Assembly: GCF_019711615.1 (NCBI RefSeq)
Contig: NZ_JAIGNS010000001.1
Span: forward strand, 1,116,001-1,180,000
Length of the DNA stretch: 64,000 nucleotides
DNA from: Qipengyuania intermedia
Lineage (GTDB): Bacteria > Pseudomonadota > Alphaproteobacteria > Sphingomonadales > Sphingomonadaceae
Reading direction: 5' to 3'
Under the pieces are notes generated by a model that saw only the letters and a program-made list of their open reading frames with translations, had not been told where the DNA came from and ran no database searches. A program made the translations under genes and the position numbers. Shown here piece by piece: positions 7,932 through 17,642 of the stretch (its first letter is position 1; each line of letters starts with the position of its first letter).

Positions 7932-9790
7932 TGGAAGGGCATTCCGACCTGCTGAGCGTTGCACGCGAAGATGCGTCTGACGAAGAGCAGGTCGCGCTGC
8001 CTCTGGGCGATACGCCCGAGCCGCTTGTTGCTGCGGCCCCTGCAAACGAACCGGAGGCGGAAATCGAACCGGCGCGGGCGCTCGTGCTGTCCGACTTCCA
8101 GCCGCCGCGCAGTGGTCCGCTGCACGCCGCCTTGCGGCTGGCATACAAATTGGGCGTCCCCGGGCAGATACTGTCATCTCCCTTGCGCAAGCCGGCCAAG
8201 CCGCGCCTCCTGGGCACGGTGGAGAGCCCCCTTGCGGGTAACCGGACGGCAGGCGTCGCGCTGCGCGCCGGACAATTTTTCGCAGGCGGCCTCAAGCATC
8301 CGCTTGCCAAGATAGATTACCGCTCGCCGTCGAAGATGACGCCGCCCTTCGTTCGCGCGGTGCACGGCTTTACGTGGATGCGCGACCTCGCTTCCAGCGC
8401 GCCGCGCGCACAATGTGCAGGTACGGCGGGCGACATGTTTGCTGCCTGGCTCAAGGCGAACCCGCAGCCGGGGAAGGGGCCTGCCTGGACTGTCGAGCTA
8501 GCCGGCCTGCGGCTGCTCAACTGGCTGGTTCATGCGCCGATCGTGCTGACCGGCGAGGGTGAGAAGCACAAGCCCAGGTTTCTCGAGGCTCTCGAAATCA
8601 CGGCTAGGTGGCTCGATCGCAATGTAACGCGTGAAGACGACCGCCTCGCGCAGGCGTCCGGCTGGTCAGGATTGCTCGCCGCCGGCCTGCTTTTGCCCGA
8701 TGGCAAGGCGCGCAAGCTCTATGCCGAAGCGGGCCTGCTGCGCACGCTTGGCGAGATGGTCGGCGACGACGGCGGCGTCCTGTCGCGTTGCCCTTCGGCG
8801 CAGGCCGATGCGATCGCCCTCCTGGTCGAAGTGCGCGCCTGCTACGCCGCAGTGGGCGAGGATGCCCCGGCCGCGCTCGACACGATGCTCGCCCTGCTTG
8901 TTCCTGCGCTGCTCGGTGTGCGTATGGGCGACCGGGGGCTCGGCAGCTGGCAAGGCGGCGTTGCCATGAGCGAGAGCGTTCTCGATGCCCTTGTCACAGC
9001 AAGCGGCGTGCGAACCCGCCCCTTGGCCGAGGCGGGGCAATGGGGTTTCCAGCGCGTCAAGGCCAGGGAAGCGGTGCTGGTGCTGGATGCGGCCCCGCCG
9101 CCAAAGCCTCGCCATGCCCGCCACGCCTGCGCGTCGACGCTCGCCTTCGAGTTCTCGCACGGGCCGCAGCGCATCATCGTCAATTGCGGCGGGGCGGCAC
9201 TTGCCGGCGCACTCGTGCCGGCGCGGATCGAGCAGGGATTGCGCGGCACTTCGGCCCATTCGACCATGGTGCTGGACGATGCCAATTCCACTGCAATCCT
9301 CTTGCACGGCCAGATCGGCAAGGGTGTCGAGGAAGTCGATTTCACGCGCGAGACCCTGTTGCAGGGCAAGAAGTCTGGCACCAAGCTTGAAGCCGCGCAT
9401 AACGGCTACGCCGCACGCTTCGGATTGGTCCACCGCCGCATTTTGATCCTGTCTGACGAAGGCCATGAACTGCGCGGCGAGGACGTGCTCGAACCATCGG
9501 GCCGCAAGGGCAAGCGCGGCAAGATCGGCTATGCCATGCGCTTTCATCTCGGGCGCGGGGTTGAGGCCAAGCCGACCGAGGACGGCCGCGGCGTCCACTT
9601 GGTCATGCCCGATGCAAGCTACTGGCAATTCCGCCTTGGTGGCGATAGCGGCGAGGCCGGTTGCAGCGTCGAGGATTCGCTGTGGGTCGATGGCCACGGA
9701 CGTCCGCATGCAACGAAGCAGATCGTAGTCGAAGGGCTGACCGCCCGCAGCGGGGGGCGCTTCCCCTGGCTGCTCAAACGAATGGGGTAA
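7928..9790 (+). CDS. Heparinase II/III family protein
   Basis: The 620-residue protein has an N-terminal alpha-helical toroid-like region ([37 protein letters not shown]) followed by a C-terminal beta-rich heparinase II/III domain with the [12 protein letters not shown] segment, in the usual place of the catalytic His. Family members are polysaccharide lyases. Those in this genomic position, next to rpe and purH in sphingomonads, have no assigned substrate. The N-terminus is charged with no clear signal peptide, so location is uncertain. ATG 7928 overlaps the rpe stop. Confidence 0.85.
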   Translation: MMEGHSDLLSVAREDASDEEQVALPLGDTPEPLVAAAPANEPEAEIEPARALVLSDFQPPRSGPLHAALRLAYKLGVPGQILSSPLRKPAKPRLLGTVESPLAGNRTAGVALRAGQFFAGGLKHPLAKIDYRSPSKMTPPFVRAVHGFTWMRDLASSAPRAQCAGTAGDMFAAWLKANPQPGKGPAWTVELAGLRLLNWLVHAPIVLTGEGEKHKPRFLEALEITARWLDRNVTREDDRLAQASGWSGLLAAGLLLPDGKARKLYAEAGLLRTLGEMVGDDGGVLSRCPSAQADAIALLVEVRACYAAVGEDAPAALDTMLALLVPALLGVRMGDRGLGSWQGGVAMSESVLDALVTASGVRTRPLAEAGQWGFQRVKAREAVLVLDAAPPPKPRHARHACASTLAFEFSHGPQRIIVNCGGAALAGALVPARIEQGLRGTSAHSTMVLDDANSTAILLHGQIGKGVEEVDFTRETLLQGKKSGTKLEAAHNGYAARFGLVHRRILILSDEGHELRGEDVLEPSGRKGKRGKIGYAMRFHLGRGVEAKPTEDGRGVHLVMPDASYWQFRLGGDSGEAGCSVEDSLWVDGHGRPHATKQIVVEGLTARSGGRFPWLLKRMG

Positions 9791-9795
9791 TTCAC

Positions 9796-11382
9796 TTGGC
9801 TGATGTGGCAATCAACCGGGCACTGCTTTCGGTGTCCGACAAGAGCGGATTGGTGGAACTGGGCACCGCGCTGGCTGGCAAGGGCGTGGAACTGGTCTCG
9901 ACCGGCGGAACGGCCAGAGCGCTGCGCGAAGCCGGTCTCGACGTGAAGGACGTTTCCGATCTGACCGGTTTTCCGGAAATGATGGATGGCCGGGTCAAGA
10001 CGCTGCACCCCATGGTCCATGGCGGCCTTCTCGCGGTGCGGGACAACCCCGAACACGCCGCTGCCATGGAAGAGCACGCTATCGGCGCGATCGATCTCGT
10101 CGTCGTCAATCTCTACCCATTCGAGGCCACTGTGGCCAAAGGTGCAGAGCGCGACGAAATCATCGAGAACATCGATATCGGCGGGCCGTCGATGGTGCGC
10201 AGCGCTGCCAAGAACCACCAATATGTGACGATAGTGACCGATCCGGCGGACTATGAAACGCTGATCGGCGAATTGGAACAGGGCGGCAGTACCTCGCTCG
10301 AATTCCGCCGGAAATGCGCCGCGAAGGCCTTTGCAGCAACGGCAGCCTACGACAGCATGATCAGCCAGTGGTTCGCCTTCGCCGACCAGCGAGAAACCTT
10401 GCCCGGCATGCTGGCGGTCAACGGCAAGAACCCGGTCGAATTGCGATACGGCGAAAATCCGCACCAGAAGGCGGCGCTTTACACGCCTGTCGGACCGCAC
10501 GCCAAAGGCATCGCCCAGGCCGAGCAGCTGCAGGGCAAGGAGCTCAGCTACAACAACTATAACGACGCCGACGCCGCGCTCGAGCTTTGCGCGGAATTTG
10601 CGGGCAGCGATCCGGCAGTTGTCATCGTCAAGCACGCCAACCCTTGCGGAGTGGCGCAGGCATCGACATTGATTGAGGCGTGGAATGACGCGCTCGCGTG
10701 CGACAGCGTTTCGGCCTTCGGCGGCATCGTCGCGGTCAACACGGAACTCGATGGCCAGACTGCCGCAGCAATCTGCGAGATATTCACCGAGGTCGTGATC
10801 GCTCCTTCTGTCAGCGACGAGGCGCGCGAGGCTTTTGCAAAGAAGAAAAACCTTCGCCTGCTCGTCACGGGCGACCTGCCCGACCCGCGCCGCGGCGGAT
10901 TGATGGTCAAGCCGATCACTGGCGGTCTCCTGGTCCAGACGCGCGATAATGGCGCGATCAGCGAAGCCGATCTGAAAGTCGTCACGCAGCGCCACCCCAC
11001 GGAGCAGGAATTGAAGGATTGCTTCTTCGCCTGGACCGTGGCGCGCCACGTCAAATCCAACGCGATCGTCTATGCCAAGGACGGCGCGACTGCCGGAATC
11101 GGGGCAGGGCAGATGAACCGCCGCGATTCGTCGCGCATCGCCGCAATGAAGGCTGCCGAGGCCGCCGAGAAATACGAGTGGTCCCAGCCGCGCACGGTCG
11201 GCAGTGCCGTGGCATCGGATGCGTTCTTCCCCTTCGCCGATGGACTTCTTGCTGCGGCAGAAGCGGGCGCGACTGCGATCATCCAGCCGGGCGGATCGAT
11301 CCGCGACGACGAGGTTATTGCAGCCGCCGATGAGAAGGGTCTCGCGATGGTGTTCACGGGAATGCGCCACTTCCGGCATTGA
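9796..11382 (+). CDS. purH: Bifunctional AICAR transformylase / IMP cyclohydrolase
   Basis: This 528-residue enzyme performs the last two steps of IMP synthesis. An N-terminal MGS-like IMP cyclohydrolase domain ([32 protein letters not shown]) is followed by the formyltransferase domain with KHANPCGVA and [10 protein letters not shown]. The best start is TTG 9796, reading (M)[10 protein letters not shown], with GGGG eight bases upstream; GTG 9805 is an alternative. Length matches the family. The gene sits five bases after the heparinase-like stop. Confidence 0.95.
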   Translation: MADVAINRALLSVSDKSGLVELGTALAGKGVELVSTGGTARALREAGLDVKDVSDLTGFPEMMDGRVKTLHPMVHGGLLAVRDNPEHAAAMEEHAIGAIDLVVVNLYPFEATVAKGAERDEIIENIDIGGPSMVRSAAKNHQYVTIVTDPADYETLIGELEQGGSTSLEFRRKCAAKAFAATAAYDSMISQWFAFADQRETLPGMLAVNGKNPVELRYGENPHQKAALYTPVGPHAKGIAQAEQLQGKELSYNNYNDADAALELCAEFAGSDPAVVIVKHANPCGVAQASTLIEAWNDALACDSVSAFGGIVAVNTELDGQTAAAICEIFTEVVIAPSVSDEAREAFAKKKNLRLLVTGDLPDPRRGGLMVKPITGGLLVQTRDNGAISEADLKVVTQRHPTEQELKDCFFAWTVARHVKSNAIVYAKDGATAGIGAGQMNRRDSSRIAAMKAAEAAEKYEWSQPRTVGSAVASDAFFPFADGLLAAAEAGATAIIQPGGSIRDDEVIAAADEKGLAMVFTGMRHFRH

Positions 11383-11437
11383 TCCGCGGGCTGATCGCCT
11401 GAACGAATTACAACCATCGCATTAAGTATGTTGCAAT

Positions 11438-11471
11438 CGGTATGCCTGTAACCAGATGGCCAGGCATACCG
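11438..11471. repeat. 11-bp perfect inverted repeat upstream of the small ORF and msrA
   Basis: Arms CGGTATGCCTG (11438-11448) and CAGGCATACCG (11461-11471) surround a 12-base loop. It lies 55 bases after the purH stop and 11 bases before the small ORF's ATG. With no T-run after it, it is not a classic terminator. It may be an operator or a 5'-leader hairpin. Confidence 0.7.
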
Positions 11472-11482
11472 AAAGACATCCC

Positions 11483-11602
11483 ATGAACCTCTTCACCCCT
11501 GACCTCTATCGCAACTTTGCCATCGGCTTCATGGCCGGTGCGCTCGTCATCGCCGCTTCGAATGGAGAGGCGCTGCTCGCAGCTATTCCGGCGCTGTTCT
11601 GA
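11483..11602 (+). CDS. Small membrane protein translationally coupled to msrA
   Basis: A 39-codon frame starts [12 protein letters not shown], followed by a single hydrophobic stretch (about residues 13-38, rich in Ala/Gly/Leu/Ile). Its stop TGA overlaps the msrA ATG as TGATG, the arrangement expected for translational coupling. Codon use is like that of the neighbours. I believe similar short proteins occur in related genomes but cannot verify this. Function is unknown; a single-pass membrane peptide is the simplest reading. Confidence 0.55.
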   Translation: MNLFTPDLYRNFAIGFMAGALVIAASNGEALLAAIPALF

Positions 11603-12282
11603 TGCGCAAGGTTGCCGCCCTCTTTGCCGCAGCCGCCCTTTTCGGGGCGAGTGCATGCCAGCAACCCGCATTCGCCGCAGAGCGCGTCGTCGAGGCGCCC
11701 GCAGCTTCGCGTATTGCCAAAGAAGGTGCTGGTCTGAAAACGGCGATTTTCGCCGGTGGGTGTTTCTGGGGTGTGGAAGCGGTCTTCAGCCATACAAAGG
11801 GCGTGACCAGCGCCGTTTCCGGCTATCATGGCGGCACCAGGCGCCAGGCGGATTACAAGCTGGTATCTTCGGGCATCACCGATCACGTCGAAGCGGTGAA
11901 GGTTACGTACGACCCGCGCGTAGTGCGTTACGACGAATTGCTGCGGATATTCTTTTCCGTCATCGCCGACCCGACGCTGAAGGATCGCCAGGGTCCGGAT
12001 CGCGGCGCACACTATAATGCAGAGCTCATTCCGCTTTCCGCAGAACAGCGCGCCGTCGCTTCGGCCTATCTTGCCAAGCTTAAAAAGAGCGGCCTGTGGT
12101 CACGTCCGATCGTGACTTCGATAGAGCCTGCCAAGACGTTCTATCCCGCCGAGACCTATCATCAGGATTTCGCCGCCAAGAACCCGCGCCACCCCTATAT
12201 AACCCGTTGGGATGCGCCCAAAGTGGCGGCGCTCAAGCGGCTTTACCCCTCGCTCTACCGCGCAGAGTTCAAGCGCTACTAG
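11602..12282 (+). CDS. msrA: Peptide-methionine (S)-S-oxide reductase, exported
   Basis: MsrA reduces methionine-S-sulfoxide in proteins. The catalytic motif GCFWG (53-57, Cys54) and the GYHGG, VEAVKVTYDP and YHQDF segments are present. A hydrophobic N-terminus ending ASACQQPAFA indicates export, as a lipoprotein at Cys19 or a periplasmic protein cleaved after AFAA. The C-terminus lacks an obvious pair of resolving cysteines. It is coupled to the preceding small membrane protein. A second exported Msr (msrB) lies at 28.5 kb, so both oxide stereoisomers could be repaired outside the cytoplasm. Confidence 0.93.
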   Translation: MRKVAALFAAAALFGASACQQPAFAAERVVEAPAASRIAKEGAGLKTAIFAGGCFWGVEAVFSHTKGVTSAVSGYHGGTRRQADYKLVSSGITDHVEAVKVTYDPRVVRYDELLRIFFSVIADPTLKDRQGPDRGAHYNAELIPLSAEQRAVASAYLAKLKKSGLWSRPIVTSIEPAKTFYPAETYHQDFAAKNPRHPYITRWDAPKVAALKRLYPSLYRAEFKRY

Positions 12283-12318
12283 CTTGCACCTTGGCAGGTG
12301 GGCGCTTACCTCCCTTCC

Positions 12319-12786
12319 ATGGCCCAGCACGCACATTCCCATAAGGAACACTCCGGCGAAGACCTGGTCGACGCTGCTCGCCACACGCTCACCGATGCGG
12401 GCGAGCAATGGACGGGTATGCGCCAATCGGTTTTCGAGGAACTTTCCCGACACGAAAAACCGGCGAGCGCTTATGACATCGCGGACAACCTCTCGGCGGC
12501 GCGGGGCAAACGCGTGGCACCGAACAGCGTTTATCGCATCCTCGACCTCTTCGTGCGGAACAACCTGGCGAACAGGATCGAAAGCGCCAACGCCTATCTC
12601 GTCAACACGCATCCGGGCTGCCGTCACGACTGCATTTTCCTGATCTGTGACGATTGCGGCAAGGCTCTCCATATCGACGACGACCGCGTGACCGGTGCGC
12701 TGCGCGAGGCGGGCAAGGATGCCGGTTTCGTCGACGTACGTCCCGTGGTCGAGCTGCGCGGTTTGTGCGACGAGTGCGGCGCATAG
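12319..12786 (+). CDS. zur: Fur family transcriptional regulator, Zur-type
   Basis: This 155-residue protein has a winged-helix N-terminal domain (RQSVFEELSRHEKPASAYDI, NSVYRILDLFVRNNL) and a C-terminal metal-binding domain. Two CxxC pairs are visible, C110/C113 and C150/C153, plus HDC at 103-105 and a His-rich tail at residues 4-11. The HDC followed by C-x-x-C pattern fits the zinc-sensing Zur branch better than iron-sensing Fur, but metal specificity is inferred. ATG 12319 was preferred over the in-frame 12298. No zinc-uptake genes are adjacent. Confidence 0.82.
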   Translation: MAQHAHSHKEHSGEDLVDAARHTLTDAGEQWTGMRQSVFEELSRHEKPASAYDIADNLSAARGKRVAPNSVYRILDLFVRNNLANRIESANAYLVNTHPGCRHDCIFLICDDCGKALHIDDDRVTGALREAGKDAGFVDVRPVVELRGLCDECGA

Positions 12787-12867
12787 AGACTGTCGACGCC
12801 AGACCGTGCATGACTTGCGACAAGCCGTTCATCGACAGTTGTGAAAACGCGGTGTAAGGCACTCGCT

Positions 12868-14790
12868 ATGACGACGCGACCCGAAACGCCGCTGCTGGAT
12901 ACAGTCGATACTCCGGCTGATCTCCGCAAACTCGACAAATCCCAGCTGCGCCAGCTCTCCGACGAGCTGCGCGCGGAAATGATCGACGCTGTCGGGACGA
13001 CGGGTGGTCACCTCGGTTCCGGCCTCGGCGTAGTCGAGCTTACGACTGCCATCCACTATGTTTTTGATACGCCGACCGACAAGCTTGTCTGGGACGTCGG
13101 GCACCAGTGCTATCCGCACAAGATCCTGACCGGGCGGCGCGACCGGATCCGCACGCTGCGCCAGGGCGGCGGCCTTTCGGGTTTCACCAAGCGCGCGGAA
13201 AGCGAATACGATCCTTTCGGTGCAGCGCACTCCTCGACCTCGATCAGCGCGGCACTCGGCTTTGCCATGGCCAACAAGATGCAGGGACGTCCCGGCCGCG
13301 GCATCGCGGTGATCGGCGACGGCGCGATGAGCGCGGGCATGGCCTATGAGGCGATGAACAACGCCGAGCAGGCCGGCAATCGCCTCGTGGTTATCCTTAA
13401 CGACAACGACATGTCGATCGCGCCCCCGGTGGGTGGCCTTTCGGCATATCTAGCGCGCATGGTGTCGAGCAGCGAATATCTCGGCCTCCGGTCGATGGCC
13501 TCGAAGATCGCCCGCAAGATGGGCCGCCGCGTATGGGGCGGGCTTGAAAAGGCGGAAGAATATGCCCGCGGCATGGTGACCGGCGGGACCATGTTCGAAG
13601 AACTCGGCTTTTATTACGTGGGCCCCATCGACGGGCACAATCTCGACCACCTCATCCCGGTGCTGGAGAATGTGCGCGACAGCGAGCAGGGCCCTGTCCT
13701 GATTCATGTGGTGACGCAAAAGGGCAAGGGCTATGCGCCTGCCGAAAACAGCGCCGACAAATATCACGGCGTTGCAAAATTCGATGTCGTGACCGGCGAG
13801 CAGAAGAAGAGCTCGGGCGGTCCGCCTGCATACCAGAATGTGTTCGGGGAAACGCTGGCGAAGCTTGCTAATGACGACCCGCGCATCTGCGCTATCACGG
13901 CCGCCATGCCGAGCGGTACGGGGGTCGACAAATTCGCCAAGGCGCACCCTGACAAGGCCTTCGACGTTGGCATTGCCGAACAGCATGGCGTGACCTTTGC
14001 TGCTGGACTCGCGGCAGAAGGCATGCGCCCGTTCGCGGCGATCTATTCGACCTTCCTCCAGCGCGCCTACGACCAGGTCGTCCATGACGTTGCGATCCAG
14101 AACCTGCCTGTGCGCTTCGCCATCGACCGTGCTGGTCTCGTGGGTGCCGACGGTTGCACCCACGCCGGTTCTTTCGACATCACCTATCTCGCCACGCTTC
14201 CCAACATGGTTGTGATGGCCGCCGCCGACGAGGCCGAGCTGGCGCATATGACCTACACGGCGGCAGAGTATGACGATGGGCCCATCGCCTTCCGCTATCC
14301 GCGCGGCGCAGGTGTTGGCGTGGAAATCCCGGAACAGCTCAAAAAGCTGGAGATCGGTAAAGGCCGCATCGTTCGCGAAGGCACGAAGGTCGCCATCCTT
14401 TCACTAGGCGCGCGTCTCGAAGAGGCGAAGAAGGCTGCCGACCAGCTCGAAGCCAAAGGCCTTTCGACCACGGTAGCCGACATGCGCTTTGCCAAGCCGC
14501 TCGACACCGCGCTGATCGAGAAGCTGATGCGTAGCCACGAAGTCGTCGTCACGGTCGAGGAAGGCGCTATCGGTGGTCTAGGCGCACACGTGCTGACCTT
14601 CGCCTCTGACGAGGGCCTGACGGACACCGGCCTCAAGGTCCGCACCATGCGCCTGCCCGATATCTTCCAGGACCAGGACGATCCGGCCAAGCAGTATGAC
14701 GAAGCAGGTCTCAACGCCCCGCAGATCGTCGACACGGTGCTCGGCGCGCTTCGGCACAATTCCGCAGGTGTCGAAGAGGCGCGGGCTTGA
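12868..14790 (+). CDS. dxs: 1-deoxy-D-xylulose-5-phosphate synthase
   Basis: The 640-residue thiamine-diphosphate enzyme condenses pyruvate and glyceraldehyde 3-phosphate, the first step of the MEP isoprenoid pathway. Visible marks include [14 protein letters not shown], the [16 protein letters not shown] block, the [16 protein letters not shown]hDP site and the transketolase-like [13 protein letters not shown] and [10 protein letters not shown] segments. ATG 12868 gives the normal N-terminus ([11 protein letters not shown]); an in-frame upstream ATG at 12841 is less likely. The end overlaps the next gene (TTGA). Confidence 0.97.
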   Translation: MTTRPETPLLDTVDTPADLRKLDKSQLRQLSDELRAEMIDAVGTTGGHLGSGLGVVELTTAIHYVFDTPTDKLVWDVGHQCYPHKILTGRRDRIRTLRQGGGLSGFTKRAESEYDPFGAAHSSTSISAALGFAMANKMQGRPGRGIAVIGDGAMSAGMAYEAMNNAEQAGNRLVVILNDNDMSIAPPVGGLSAYLARMVSSSEYLGLRSMASKIARKMGRRVWGGLEKAEEYARGMVTGGTMFEELGFYYVGPIDGHNLDHLIPVLENVRDSEQGPVLIHVVTQKGKGYAPAENSADKYHGVAKFDVVTGEQKKSSGGPPAYQNVFGETLAKLANDDPRICAITAAMPSGTGVDKFAKAHPDKAFDVGIAEQHGVTFAAGLAAEGMRPFAAIYSTFLQRAYDQVVHDVAIQNLPVRFAIDRAGLVGADGCTHAGSFDITYLATLPNMVVMAAADEAELAHMTYTAAEYDDGPIAFRYPRGAGVGVEIPEQLKKLEIGKGRIVREGTKVAILSLGARLEEAKKAADQLEAKGLSTTVADMRFAKPLDTALIEKLMRSHEVVVTVEEGAIGGLGAHVLTFASDEGLTDTGLKVRTMRLPDIFQDQDDPAKQYDEAGLNAPQIVDTVLGALRHNSAGVEEARA

Positions 14791-15605
14791 GCCGACCGGT
14801 CCGCGTCCTCTTGTGGATCGTCGGCCTCGCAATCGCAGCCTACCTGATAGTGCTGACGCTCCTTTGGAGCCAGCAGCAAAGCCTGATTTATCCCGCGCCG
14901 AAAAAGCTGAACCCGCTGACGGGCGGGTTCGAACAAGTTACCTACCGCACCAGTGACGGGCTCGACCTTGCCGCCGGATACCGCGCGGGCGAGCCAGGTA
15001 AACCAACCATCATCTACTTCCACGGCAATGGCGCAGATTGGGTGTCGAGCGTTGTTGCGACCGACCGGCTCGTACCTCTGGGCTATGGCGTTCTGGCAGC
15101 TGAATACCGCGGCTATCGTGGCAATCCCGGAACGCCGCATGAGGACGGTCTCTACCGCGACGGACGGGCGGCTCTCGCCTTCCTTGCAACCCGCGGCATA
15201 GCCGCAGGGGATGTCGTCATCATCGGCAATTCGATCGGCTCCGGCGTCGCGGTCCAGATAGCCAGCGAGCAGGCGCCACAGGCACTCGTGCTAATCTCGC
15301 CGTTCGCCAGCCTGCGTCAGCTCGTCGGCGAGAAAATGCGCTGGGCACCGACCGGCCTGTTGCTTCGTGACCGCTACGAGAATGCCGAGAAGATCGTGAG
15401 CATCGACGCGCCGCTGTTGCTGTTGCATGGCAGCGCCGACACGCTGATCCCCGATGCGCATTCGCGGCAGCTCGAAAGGGTGCGCGATGATGCGACGCTG
15501 GTCATTTTCGAAGGCAAGGGACACGACCTTGCGTGGCACGACGAAGCCGAAGAGGCCGTGCTGTCCTTTCTCCAAACTCTGGACAAGCGAGGAAACGCGC
15601 GATGA
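14787..15605 (+). CDS. Alpha/beta hydrolase, membrane-anchored
   Basis: The 272-residue protein starts at TTG 14787, overlapping the dxs stop. One N-terminal transmembrane helix ([20 protein letters not shown]) precedes an alpha/beta hydrolase domain. The oxyanion segment YFHGNG, nucleophile elbow GNSIGSG, acid region [12 protein letters not shown] and catalytic His in GKGHDLAW are visible. It resembles the ABHD13/Bem46-type serine hydrolases, whose substrates are poorly known. The domain probably faces the periplasm. Its stop overlaps the crotonase-family start (ATGA). Confidence 0.88.
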   Translation: MSRPVRVLLWIVGLAIAAYLIVLTLLWSQQQSLIYPAPKKLNPLTGGFEQVTYRTSDGLDLAAGYRAGEPGKPTIIYFHGNGADWVSSVVATDRLVPLGYGVLAAEYRGYRGNPGTPHEDGLYRDGRAALAFLATRGIAAGDVVIIGNSIGSGVAVQIASEQAPQALVLISPFASLRQLVGEKMRWAPTGLLLRDRYENAEKIVSIDAPLLLLHGSADTLIPDAHSRQLERVRDDATLVIFEGKGHDLAWHDEAEEAVLSFLQTLDKRGNAR

Positions 15606-16399
15606 GCCTGCTCCAAATCGTCAAGGCCGACCATATTGCCACTCTGACTTTGAACCGTCCGGACAGCATGAATCCGCTTGGCGCTGCGGGCGATGGTGAC
15701 GCTTTTGCCAGGGCTTGCGATGCCATCAATGCCGACATGGATGTGCGCTGCGTCATCCTGACCGGCGCGGGACGGGCGTTCAGTGCCGGCGGCGACATCA
15801 AAGCGATGAAGGAAAAGACGGGCAATTTCGGCGGTACAGCTCCCGAGATCGCCGACGGGTACCGCAACAACATCCACAAGATCCTGCGCGCGCTATACTC
15901 GCTTCGCGTGCCGCTTATCGCAGCGGTCAACGGCCCGGCGATCGGTCTCGGCTGCGATCTTGCCTGCCTCGCCGATATGCGGATCGCGAGCGAGAAGGCG
16001 AAGTTCGGCGTCACGTTCCTCAAGCTCGGCATCATTCCGGGCGATGGCGGCACCTGGATCCTGCCCCGGATCATTGGCGAAGCGCGCGCGGCGGAACTGT
16101 TTTACACCGGCGACGTGATCGAGGCCGGGACGGCTCTCGACTGGGGCCTCGTCAGCCGAGTGGTCGACCATGACGCCTTGCTGGATGATGCAAATGCGCT
16201 TGCCGCCAAGGTCGCAGCCATGCCCCCGCATGCGCTACGCCAAGCGAAGAACCTCATGCGGCAGGGGCGTTCAACGACTTACGACGCGGCGCTCGAAATG
16301 GCAGCGAACGCACAGGCGCTGATGCATTCGACGCGAGATCACATGGAGGGGGTCGACGCCCTGATCGAAAAGCGCGCGCCGAAGTTCACCGGCGAATAG
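15602..16399 (+). CDS. Enoyl-CoA hydratase/isomerase family protein
   Basis: This 265-residue crotonase-fold protein has the oxyanion-hole segments GAGRAFSAGGDIKAM and AVNGPAIGLGCDLACLADMRIAS. The catalytic glutamate region LGIIPGDGGTWILPR has Asp/Gly where classical hydratases carry Glu, so the exact reaction (hydration, isomerisation or other) cannot be fixed. Family members act on acyl-CoA thioesters in fatty-acid or aromatic degradation. It is the last gene of the dxs-hydrolase run and converges on the nnrU-like gene one base away. Confidence 0.9.
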   Translation: MSLLQIVKADHIATLTLNRPDSMNPLGAAGDGDAFARACDAINADMDVRCVILTGAGRAFSAGGDIKAMKEKTGNFGGTAPEIADGYRNNIHKILRALYSLRVPLIAAVNGPAIGLGCDLACLADMRIASEKAKFGVTFLKLGIIPGDGGTWILPRIIGEARAAELFYTGDVIEAGTALDWGLVSRVVDHDALLDDANALAAKVAAMPPHALRQAKNLMRQGRSTTYDAALEMAANAQALMHSTRDHMEGVDALIEKRAPKFTGE

Positions 16400-16400
16400 A

Positions 16401-17078
16401 TTAGCCGATCCAGCGCCAGATCCCTGCGGGAATACCGCCTGCGTGGATGTGGCTCCAGCTGATCAGAAGCCACACGGCGATCCCTGCTAGCCAAAGGCCG
16501 AAGCCCGCCTTCGGCAGATTGCTCCAGCGCGGCCAGTAGCTCGTACGCGCCTCCCAGTGTTGCCAGGCTTCGCCCATGAGGACTTCCTTCTTGCGATCCT
16601 GCATCCGTGCGCCAACAAGGGCCAGGAGGAGGATCGAAAGGGCGACGATATTCGTTCGCCAGCTCCACCACAGGACGATGTGGCTCACTGACCAGAGAGC
16701 AAAGCCCCACATCATCGGATGGCGGGTCACGAGGTAGACGCCGCCCGGTTCTTTTTCTGCAAGCTTCTCGGCACCGGGAGCGGGCGTAGCCGGGTTGCCT
16801 CTTAGCGAGCCGAGAAACAGGACGAGAGCAGGCAAGGTCAGGACGGTGGCAATGATCCACCCGATTTCGCCGCTGCCGCCAAGGCCGGCAGAGGTAACAC
16901 TGGTGAAAGCGAAGTACATCCACGCCATGCAGGCCGCCGCGACAACGCTGTAGAGCGCAAGGAAGCCACCCGCGCCCAGAGCTCGCACGAGGGTGCCGCG
17001 CAAGGGATGCGACAGTGCGAAATGCGTGCCGACGAAAACGGTCGATGCGGCGATCAGCGAAACGAGAGCGGTATCCAT
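16401..17078 (-). CDS. NnrU family membrane protein
   Basis: The 225-residue protein has five to six hydrophobic helices and the NnrU/isoprenylcysteine-methyltransferase-like motif TRHPMMWGFALWSVSH. NnrU was named for a link to nitrite/nitric oxide reduction, and related proteins such as 15-cis-zeta-carotene isomerase bind haem. No denitrification genes lie nearby, so its role here is open. It is the last gene on this minus-strand stretch and is separated from the FKBP gene by about 55 bases. Confidence 0.85.
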   Translation of the reverse strand: MDTALVSLIAASTVFVGTHFALSHPLRGTLVRALGAGGFLALYSVVAAACMAWMYFAFTSVTSAGLGGSGEIGWIIATVLTLPALVLFLGSLRGNPATPAPGAEKLAEKEPGGVYLVTRHPMMWGFALWSVSHIVLWWSWRTNIVALSILLLALVGARMQDRKKEVLMGEAWQHWEARTSYWPRWSNLPKAGFGLWLAGIAVWLLISWSHIHAGGIPAGIWRWIG

Positions 17079-17132
17079 GGCTATCTCCCCGGCCGGAGCC
17101 AGTTAGGTAGCAAATAAAAACCTATCCGGCAA

Positions 17133-17642
17133 TCACTGGCTTTCGATGTCCAATAATTCGACCTTGAAGACGAGTGTGGCGCCGCCCGGGATCGGACCTT
17201 TGCCCTTCGCTCCGTAGGCCAGGTCGGCGGGCGCCGCGATTTCAATCGCCTCGCCTACGCGCATCTCGGGTATGGCCATCTGCCATGCCTTGACGAGACG
17301 CCCGAGCGGGAAGGTTACCGGTTTCCCCCGGTCATAGCTGGAATCGAACGTCTCTCCATCGATGAAGGTACCGGCGTAGTGGACCGTGACCCTGTCGGCG
17401 ACGGTCGGCTTGGCCCCGGTGCCCTTGTATTCGAGATAGCGCCAGTAGAGGCCGCCATCCATGTATCGCCAGCCATCTTCCGGCGCGAGCCTGGCCAGAT
17501 AGGCCTGCTGTGCGCTCATCCAGGCGATGTCCTGCGAACGGTCGGGCGGACTGTCCTGCGCGACCGCCGCATAGGTGCCGACAGCGGCAAAGGCAGCCGC
17601 CACGGCAAACACCATTCCGCGCATTTCCTTGGGAATACTCAC
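17133..17642 (-). CDS. FKBP-type peptidyl-prolyl cis-trans isomerase, periplasmic
   Basis: This 169-residue protein has an N-terminal hydrophobic signal (cleaved near AAVAQ) and a C-terminal FKBP domain from about residue 80. Family residues are visible in VTVHYAGTFIDGETFDSSYDRGKP, the FPLGRLVKAWQ turn and DLAYGAKGKGPIPGGATLVFKVELL. It should assist proline isomerisation in exported proteins. Its start overlaps the stop of the preceding amidohydrolase, placing it third in a three-gene operon of exported proteins. Confidence 0.92.
   Translation of the reverse strand: MSIPKEMRGMVFAVAAAFAAVGTYAAVAQDSPPDRSQDIAWMSAQQAYLARLAPEDGWRYMDGGLYWRYLEYKGTGAKPTVADRVTVHYAGTFIDGETFDSSYDRGKPVTFPLGRLVKAWQMAIPEMRVGEAIEIAAPADLAYGAKGKGPIPGGATLVFKVELLDIESQ

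Noticed and set aside
9619..11379. 586-codon frame antisense to purH
   Set aside because: Shadow of purH, which is unambiguous on the plus strand.
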